Shown one piece after another: positions 58,880-64,000 of a stretch of 64,000 bases of DNA. Position numbers and translations under genes: made by a program. The notes beneath the pieces are model-generated. The model worked only from the letters and a program-made list of their open reading frames with translations. It ran no database searches and was not told the DNA's origin. Source of the DNA: Streptomyces lincolnensis (lineage in GTDB: Bacteria > Actinomycetota > Actinomycetes > Streptomycetales > Streptomycetaceae); assembly GCF_001685355.1 (NCBI RefSeq), contig NZ_CP016438.1, forward strand, positions 7,378,001-7,442,000, written 5' to 3'. Position 1 is the first letter of the stretch. The number at the start of each line of letters is the position of its first letter.

Positions 58880-59581
58880 ATGCCGTACGAACCGCCTACT
58901 CACACCGTCGAGCGCTCCCTCCGCGCCACGACCGGAGCGAAGATCATTGCCGGTGTCGACGAGGTCGGGCGCGGCGCGTGGGCCGGCCCCGTCACCGTCT
59001 GCGCCGCGATCACCGGTCTGCGTCGACCCCCCGACGGGCTCACCGACTCCAAGCTGCTCACCCTGAAGCGACGCACGGAACTCGCCGCGATACTTCAAGG
59101 GTGGGTGACGTCGTTCGCCCTCGGGCACGCCTCTCCCGAGGAGATCGACACGATGGGGATGACGGCCGCTCTGCGCACCGCGGCCGTGCGAGCCCTGGAA
59201 GCCCTGCCGGTCCGCCCCGACGCGGTGATCCTGGACGGGAAGCACGACTATCTCGGCACGCCCTGGAAGGTGCGCACGGTGATCAAGGGCGACCAGTCGT
59301 GCGTGGCCGTGGCGGCGGCCTCCGTGATCGCCAAGGTTCAGCGCGACAAAATGATGGCCGAACTGGGTATCGACCATGCAGACTTCGACTTTGCGGCCAA
59401 CGCCGGGTATCCGTCGCCCTCGCACAAGGCCGCACTGGAGGAACGGGGCCCCACCCCGTACCACCGGTTGTCGTGGGCGTATCTTGATGGGCTGCCCCAG
59501 TGGCGGCACCTCAAGAAGGCCCGCAGCTGGGCGGACGGAAACGTTCCGAAGATCGAGGGGCAGCTCGGCTTCGACTTCTGA
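58880..59581 (+). CDS. rnhB: Ribonuclease HII
   Basis: 233 residues. Removes ribonucleotides from DNA-RNA hybrids. Active-site acidic residues are in [17 protein letters not shown] (DEVGRG), the aspartate in [11 protein letters not shown], and [20 protein letters not shown]. Typical RNase HII fold without extra domains. AAGGG lies 4 nt before the ATG and TAGGCT 9 nt before it. Downstream gene starts 68 nt later. Confidence 0.94.
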   Translation: MPYEPPTHTVERSLRATTGAKIIAGVDEVGRGAWAGPVTVCAAITGLRRPPDGLTDSKLLTLKRRTELAAILQGWVTSFALGHASPEEIDTMGMTAALRTAAVRALEALPVRPDAVILDGKHDYLGTPWKVRTVIKGDQSCVAVAAASVIAKVQRDKMMAELGIDHADFDFAANAGYPSPSHKAALEERGPTPYHRLSWAYLDGLPQWRHLKKARSWADGNVPKIEGQLGFDF

Positions 59582-59633
59582 CGATTCCGCTCGCACTCAT
59601 GTGCCACCCGCCCACGCGAGCCGCACCAACGTT

Positions 59634-59645
59634 TGATAAATATCA
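59634..59645. promoter_or_regulatory. AT-rich palindrome before the 59650 gene
   Basis: TGATA-AA-TATCA, a perfect palindrome only 4 nt upstream of the ATG. It is rare by composition in a genome this G+C-rich. It may be an operator, a -10 region, or both. Confidence 0.35.
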
Positions 59646-59649
59646 GCTC

Positions 59650-60291
59650 ATGCCTCTCATTCCCGAGGAGCCTCAGATTCACGAGAGTGCCCAGGGTCCC
59701 CGCGCCACGCCGGCCACCGGCCGTACCGCGCCGACCCCTCGTCCTGTACCCGGCCCCCGCCCCGCGGCTCACCCGCGCCCCGGTCGTCCCGGCCCGCTGC
59801 GGCCGGCGCCGCCGGTGCAACGTACGCCGCACGATGTGGCGGTGGCCACGCCCGGACCGTCGGTTCCGGTCGCCCCTGTCGCCGCCGCTCCGGCCGCCGC
59901 GATCCCGCAGATCCAGTTGATCCCGGCCTCGGCCGAGGGTGCGCTGGACGCTGCCGAAGAAGCCGTCGACCTGCTGTTGGACTCGGGGCGTGCCCCCGGT
60001 GACGTGCTGGTGATCACCACCGGCGAGCAGCACCCGTGGGCGGCCCACGAACTGTCCTTCGGAGAAGCCTCCTACTGGGCACAGCACGACTTGGGTGACG
60101 ACGTCTTCTACGCGGATGCCGCAGTGGCCTCCCGTGCTGCGTCCCGCCCCGTGGTCGTGGTCGCCGTCAACGGTGGCCCCGACGCGGCTGCCGCCGACGC
60201 CCTGCCGCTGGCTCGTGCCCGGGCCGGCACGCTGCTGATCGTCTGCGGTAATCCGCAGCAGATCAACGCGGTGCTGGGCACGGGTGTCTGA
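59650..60291 (+). CDS. Hypothetical protein, Pro-rich N-terminus and helicase-C-terminal-like domain
   Basis: 213 residues. The first 90 are Pro/Arg/Ala-rich and disordered (ATPATGRTAPTPRPVPGPRP). The C-terminal 120 form an alpha/beta unit: GALDAAEEAVDLLLDSGRAP, GDVLVITTGEQHPWAAHEL, RPVVVVAVNGGPDAAAADAL and ARAGTLLIVCGNPQQINAVL. The ending resembles the last strand-helix pair of UvrD/RecB helicase 2 domains (the ...TRARxxLIVCGD... region), but no Walker motifs exist, so it is not a helicase on its own. The similarity is by eye and uncertain. Follows rnhB. Confidence 0.65.
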   Translation: MPLIPEEPQIHESAQGPRATPATGRTAPTPRPVPGPRPAAHPRPGRPGPLRPAPPVQRTPHDVAVATPGPSVPVAPVAAAPAAAIPQIQLIPASAEGALDAAEEAVDLLLDSGRAPGDVLVITTGEQHPWAAHELSFGEASYWAQHDLGDDVFYADAAVASRAASRPVVVVAVNGGPDAAAADALPLARARAGTLLIVCGNPQQINAVLGTGV

Positions 60292-60709
60292 CCCGCGTCC
60301 GGTACGTCCGGGGGATACCTGGGGGTGACCAGGGTGCCGTTGCGGCGGCACCTGCACGGCGGACACTTCGGCCTGCGCGGATGCGCCCGACCTGGCTGTC
60401 CTCTCCGTAAGGGCTGCGGGGCTTTCGTGTGAGCGGAGGCTGGAGTGGAAGCCGGGCGCGCGTTCCAGAGCCGTCAGAGGCATTCTCGCCGTCGCTCGCC
60501 GCCGTGGGGCCTCTCCGGGGAACACAGTGCCTCGTCCATGACCTGGAAGAGCTCACCGGCGTACCCACGGCTCCCAGCGGCATCAGGGCGTAGCGCCGCT
60601 TCGGGTCGGCGGGCCGTCGTACGGGCGCGGGGTCCTGGACGCGCATCACGGCGAGTGCGGCTCTCGCGCCACGGCAAGGCCCGTGACGCGCGGGCGACTT
60701 CGGCCGGCG
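60292..60709. other. 418-bp gap between two hypothetical genes
   Basis: Convergent side of both neighbours. Minus-strand frames show short coding-like stretches (for example PADPKRRYALMPLGAVGTP and GYAGELFQVMDEALCSPE in different frames near 60500-60600). These could be a decayed gene but no intact reading frame or start is supported. No strong hairpin was recognised. Confidence 0.4.
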
Positions 60710-61345
60710 TCAGCGGGCCGCGGCGCGGCGCAGGACCTCCGAGGCGGCGCCGCCGGTGCGGGGCAGCGGGGGCGGTGCCTCGGACAGGCCGAACGGTTCC
60801 GGCGTGGAATCCGTGTTGGGGCGACGGCCGCCGCGGCCCTCGCCGAGGACCTGCCAGCCGTCGCGGGTCAGGGTGATGTAGGCCCCGCAGCGCAGTCCAT
60901 GCAGAGTGCAGGCGTCACGCAGCCCCCACATCCACGCACCGTCCTCCTCGGTCCAACGCGCGTCCCCGTCACGGCAGTAGAGCAGTACGGCGGTGCGCAC
61001 CGGCGTGCGGCGCCGCAGATCGTGCGGGATCACCCGGCGCAGCTGGGCGAGCAGCACGTTGCGGAACATCCAGCCGTCGGCCGGGGCCGGGCGGCGGGTG
61101 AACGACGCGCTCGCCCGCAGCCTCTCGTCGGGGTCGAGGACCGCGACGATCGCGGTCGCCGGCTTGGGGCGATGCCGCGTGTGCAGTCCGCTGACGACCT
61201 CGCGAGGGTTGCGCAGCAGAGGAATTCCGGCGGCGGCCCACTCCGCAGGTTCGAGCATACGGGCCAGAGGGTTGGCGGATGCGGCGGAGAGGTCGGCGGA
61301 TGACGACGTCGACGCCACAGAGGACGGAGCGAATCCGAAGGTCAC
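60710..61345 (-). CDS. Conserved hypothetical protein downstream of recQ-like gene
   Basis: 211 residues starting VTFGFAPSSVASTSSSADLS at GTG 61345, with GGGAGG a few bases upstream. The central part has well-formed secondary structure: EWAAAGIPLLRNPREVVSGL, ATAIVAVLDPDERLRASASF, LLAQLRRVIPHDLRRRTPV and RTAVLLYCRDGDARWTEEDG. A disordered Pro/Arg-rich tail follows. I do not recognise the family; the general alpha/beta order is reminiscent of RadC/JAB-type proteins but the metal-binding HxH signature is missing. It lies 282 nt downstream of the RecQ-like gene in the same direction, so a link to DNA repair is only positional. Confidence 0.7.
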   Translation of the reverse strand: MTFGFAPSSVASTSSSADLSAASANPLARMLEPAEWAAAGIPLLRNPREVVSGLHTRHRPKPATAIVAVLDPDERLRASASFTRRPAPADGWMFRNVLLAQLRRVIPHDLRRRTPVRTAVLLYCRDGDARWTEEDGAWMWGLRDACTLHGLRCGAYITLTRDGWQVLGEGRGGRRPNTDSTPEPFGLSEAPPPLPRTGGAASEVLRRAAAR

Positions 61346-61627
61346 GGTCCTCCCTTCGGCTACGCGCCCACACTGCGGGCGGGGTCTGATTCGGGGGAGC
61401 GCGCACCGCAGCAGAGCCCTACCGGACCGCAGGCGAGCCGTGCGGGGAGCGGACCCCAATTCTTCCTGTCGAACTTGGTTGCGGCAACGAGCAATTGGGC
61501 CCAGCGAGCCTTATCGGCTGGTTTGCTGCTTATATCCCTACCCGGTAGGTCGACATGCGACGCATGGGACGTTCGAGCGCGGCACGCTCGTGCGCAGAAA
61601 CCCGGGTCGTCCTCGCGTGGTGCCGAC

Positions 61628-63799
61628 TCAGCCCCGAACCGCGAGGACCAGCGGCAACACCCCCTGCGCGCCGGACCTCAGAAGGAGCCGGGCGGCCACG
61701 GCGAGGGTCCAGCCGGTCTCGGTCATGTCGTCGACGAGCAGTACCGGGCCGTCCGCGGCCTTGATGGCGGCCTGGAGCGGGGGTGGGACGGTGATGGCCC
61801 CGTTCAGGGCGCGGAGGCGTTGCGCGCTGTTGGAACGGGGCAGGGACAGATCCGCCAGGTCGTCCGTGTACGCCAGGGACCCCAGCAGTGGGAGGCGGCC
61901 GATCGTGGAGATCTTGGAGGCGAGTGACTGGATCAGTTGCGGCCTGGTGCGCGAGGCCATGGTCACCACCCCGGCCGGACGTGGCGGTGCGTCCGGCCGG
62001 CCCGAGGCCCAGCCGTCCGGCCCCTTGGCCCAGTCGGCCAGTACGGTGACGACCGCGGCGACCACATCATCGGGTGCCGGGCCGTCCGGCGCCCGGGGCG
62101 CGAGCAGCGGGCGGAGCCGGTTGCCCCAGCCGATGTCGGATAGCCTGCCCAGTGCCCGGCCCTGAGTGGCCTGCTCGCCGGGCGGGATACGGCCCTTGAG
62201 GTTGACACCGATGGCCGGGAGACCGGTCGGCCACATCTTGCGGGTTTCCACGACGACACCGGCACGGGCCAGCGAGCCGCCCGCGGTGTCCAGGGCCGCC
62301 GGGGAGACGTCGGCCGTGAAACGAGGGCCGGCGCAGTTGTCGCAGCGACCGCAGGAAGCGGCCTCCTCGTCGTCCAGTTGCCGCCGCAGGAACTCCATGC
62401 GGCAGCCGGTCGTCGTGGCGTAGTCGCGCATGGCCTGCTGCTCGGTGGCGCGCTGTTTGGCGACCCAGGCGTAGCGCTCGGTGTCGTACGACCACGGAGC
62501 GCCGGTGGCGATCCAGCCCCCCTTGACGCGGTGGACGGCGCCGTCCACGTCCAGGACCTTGAGCATGATCTCCAGTCGGGTGCGGTTCAGCTCCACGAGT
62601 GGTTCCAGGGCGGGCAGGGACAGCGGCCGCTCCGCGCGCGCGAGGACGTCCAGGGTGCGGCGGACGGCCTCCTCGGGCGGGAACGCCACGGAGGCGAAGT
62701 AGGACCAGATCGCCTCGTCCTCGCGGCCCGGCAGGAGCAGTACCTCGGCGTGCTCCACACCGCGCCCCGCGCGCCCGACCTGCTGGTAGTAGGCGATGGG
62801 GGAGGAGGGCGAGCCGAGATGGACGACGAAGCCCAGGTCCGGCTTGTCGAACCCCATGCCGAGCGCGGACGTGGCGACCAGCGCCTTGACCTTGTTGGCG
62901 AGCAACGCTTCCTCGGCCTGCTGACGCTCGGCGTTCTCCGTCTTCCCCGTGTACGAGGAGACGGTGTGCCCGCACTGCCGCAGGAAGGCGGTGACCTCTT
63001 CGGCGGCGGCCACGGTGAGGGTGTAGATGATCCCGGAGCCCGGCAGATCTCCCAGGTGATCGGCGAGCCACGCCAACCGGTGGGCGGCGTCGGGCAGTTG
63101 AAGTACGCCCAGACTCAGGCTCTCGCGGTCCAACGGCCCGCGCAGGACCAGCGCGTCCGAGCCGGTCCCCGTGCCCAGCTGCTCGGCCACGTCCGCGGTG
63201 ACCCGTGCGTTGGCGGTTGCGGTGGTGGCGAGCACAGGGACGCCCGACGGAAGGTCGGTGAGCATGGTGCGCAGTCGCCGGTAGTCGGGACGGAAGTCAT
63301 GGCCCCAGTCGGAGATGCAGTGGGCCTCGTCGACGACGAGGAGACCGGTGGCGGCGGACAGTTCCGGCAGGACGTTGTCGCGGAAGTCCGGGTTGTTGAG
63401 CCGCTCCGGACTGACCAGCAGGACGTCTACCGTGCCCGCGGCGACCTCGGCCCGGACGGTGTCCCACTCCTCCGTGTTCGAGGAGTTGATGGTTCTGGCG
63501 CGGATACCGGCGCGGGCGGCGGCCTCGACCTGGTTGCGCATGAGCGCGAGCAGGGGAGAGACGATCACGGTCGGTCCCGCGCCGCGCTCACGCAGCAGGG
63601 CGGTCGCCACGAAGTACACCGCGGACTTGCCCCAGCCCGTGCGCTGCACGACCAGGGCCCGGCGCTTGTCGGCGACCAGCGCCTCGATCGCCCGCCACTG
63701 GTCCTCGCGCAGCCGGGCGGAGCCGGTGTCGTCCCCGACGAGCCGGGCGAGGACCGTATCGGCCGCCGCTCGCAATTCCGCGTTGCTCGTGTGCGTCAT
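61628..63799 (-). CDS. recQ: RecQ-like DNA helicase fused to a phosphoribosyltransferase-like domain
   Basis: 723 residues. Helicase core: aromatic-Q region REDQWRAIEAL, Walker A TGWGKSAVYFV, DEAH box VVDEAHCISDWGHDFRPDYR, motif IV-VI TATANARV, SALGMGFDKPDLGFVVH and YYQQVGRAGRG. A zinc site (ASCGRCDNCAGP) is followed by a divergent C-terminal region. The last 150 residues carry a PRPP-binding signature, GPVLLVDDMTETGWTLAVAA, as in ComF/type-I phosphoribosyltransferases, and HRDC is absent. ATG 63799 was chosen; the frame extends to 63922 without coding features. The 3'-5' helicase would act in recombination or fork repair; the role of the fused domain is unknown. Confidence 0.88.
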   Translation of the reverse strand: MTHTSNAELRAAADTVLARLVGDDTGSARLREDQWRAIEALVADKRRALVVQRTGWGKSAVYFVATALLRERGAGPTVIVSPLLALMRNQVEAAARAGIRARTINSSNTEEWDTVRAEVAAGTVDVLLVSPERLNNPDFRDNVLPELSAATGLLVVDEAHCISDWGHDFRPDYRRLRTMLTDLPSGVPVLATTATANARVTADVAEQLGTGTGSDALVLRGPLDRESLSLGVLQLPDAAHRLAWLADHLGDLPGSGIIYTLTVAAAEEVTAFLRQCGHTVSSYTGKTENAERQQAEEALLANKVKALVATSALGMGFDKPDLGFVVHLGSPSSPIAYYQQVGRAGRGVEHAEVLLLPGREDEAIWSYFASVAFPPEEAVRRTLDVLARAERPLSLPALEPLVELNRTRLEIMLKVLDVDGAVHRVKGGWIATGAPWSYDTERYAWVAKQRATEQQAMRDYATTTGCRMEFLRRQLDDEEAASCGRCDNCAGPRFTADVSPAALDTAGGSLARAGVVVETRKMWPTGLPAIGVNLKGRIPPGEQATQGRALGRLSDIGWGNRLRPLLAPRAPDGPAPDDVVAAVVTVLADWAKGPDGWASGRPDAPPRPAGVVTMASRTRPQLIQSLASKISTIGRLPLLGSLAYTDDLADLSLPRSNSAQRLRALNGAITVPPPLQAAIKAADGPVLLVDDMTETGWTLAVAARLLLRSGAQGVLPLVLAVRG

Positions 63800-63963
63800 G
63801 CGTCCCATACAACAGGACGCCACTGACAGACGGGCCGGGCGGCCGTCCGAAGAGGTCCGGGCAGCGGGCTGCCGCCTACGCCGCAGCCCAGGGTTGATGT
63901 GTCCCTGGTGAGACTTATCCACAGGGGCAAGCGGAGTTTTGCGATCCGCGAGATCGTCTGCGC

Positions 63964-64000
63964 ATGACGAACCACAGCGAAACGACTGGATCAGCCGGGA
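63964..64000 (+). CDS. Start of a further gene, cut by the window end
   Basis: ATG 63964 opens MTNHSETTGSAG and runs off the end. GATCGT lies 6 nt before the ATG, the leaderless spacing seen elsewhere in this window. It is divergent from the recQ-like gene. Too short to identify. Confidence 0.4.
   Translation, partial: MTNHSETTGSAG

Noticed and set aside
1..64000. tRNA, rRNA, CRISPR arrays, insertion sequences, integrases, attachment sites
   Set aside because: None was recognised in any part of the window; the direct repeats found are short and local, without spacer regularity or transposase genes.

Overview
The window is a high-G+C, gene-dense actinobacterial chromosome segment, almost certainly Streptomyces. 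Codons are strongly G/C-ending, GTG starts are common, and the gene order (recX, gluDCBA/gluRK, miaB, miaA, dapF, relA/spoT homologue, hflX, dinG-like, lexA, nrdRJ, rnhB, recQ) is, as I recall it, that of the S. coelicolor core chromosome around SCO5770-SCO5815. No insertion sequence, prophage, CRISPR, rRNA or tRNA gene was seen.

Region by region. 1-5.2 kb: the recX 3' part, an ArsR-type regulator coupled to an FtsX-like permease without an ATPase, then a cysteine dioxygenase/rhodanese pair preceded by a 15-codon cysteine-rich leader peptide. 5.3-14.1 kb: an FAD monooxygenase, the glutamate ABC transporter gluABCD, the divergent two-component pair gluR-gluK, and a TAXI-type binding protein without TRAP permease. 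14.3-24.4 kb: a two-gene K+/H+ antiporter, a NarL-type two-component pair, an excalibur protein, a large PAS/GAF/PP2C/HATPase phosphatase, an orphan RutA and an ABC-F protein. The ABC-F gene has a very short leader peptide and an RBS-masking hairpin. 24.7-36.4 kb: tRNA modification (miaB, miaA), dapF, rshA, a secreted M1 peptidase and hflX.

36.4-45.4 kb is the accessory-looking part. It holds two tandem trypsin-like lipoproteins, one preceded by octamer tandem repeats and the other by PHO-box-like 11-bp repeats. A three-gene NIS-siderophore-type cluster follows (class III aminotransferase, IucA/IucC synthetase, GNAT acyltransferase). All three of its proteins carry long low-complexity extensions, and the aminotransferase also carries an in-frame minisatellite and a (GGTGCT)7 tract. 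45.8-64 kb: DNA maintenance and nucleotide metabolism (DinG-like helicase, lexA with an SOS box, nrdR-nrdJ with paired NrdR boxes, rnhB, a RecQ-phosphoribosyltransferase fusion). Interspersed are TerD, DUF4937, histidine phosphatase and ADP-ribosylglycohydrolase genes and a TetR/MFS efflux pair with two matching operators.

Most promising for novelty: the ABC-F leader/attenuator at 24.43-24.68 kb, the repeat-inflated siderophore cluster at 39.7-45.4 kb, the short tandem repeats upstream of the duplicated proteases, and the gluABCD-gluRK-TAXI neighbourhood. Several genes show a -10-like hexamer exactly 6 nt before the start codon, as expected for leaderless mRNAs.
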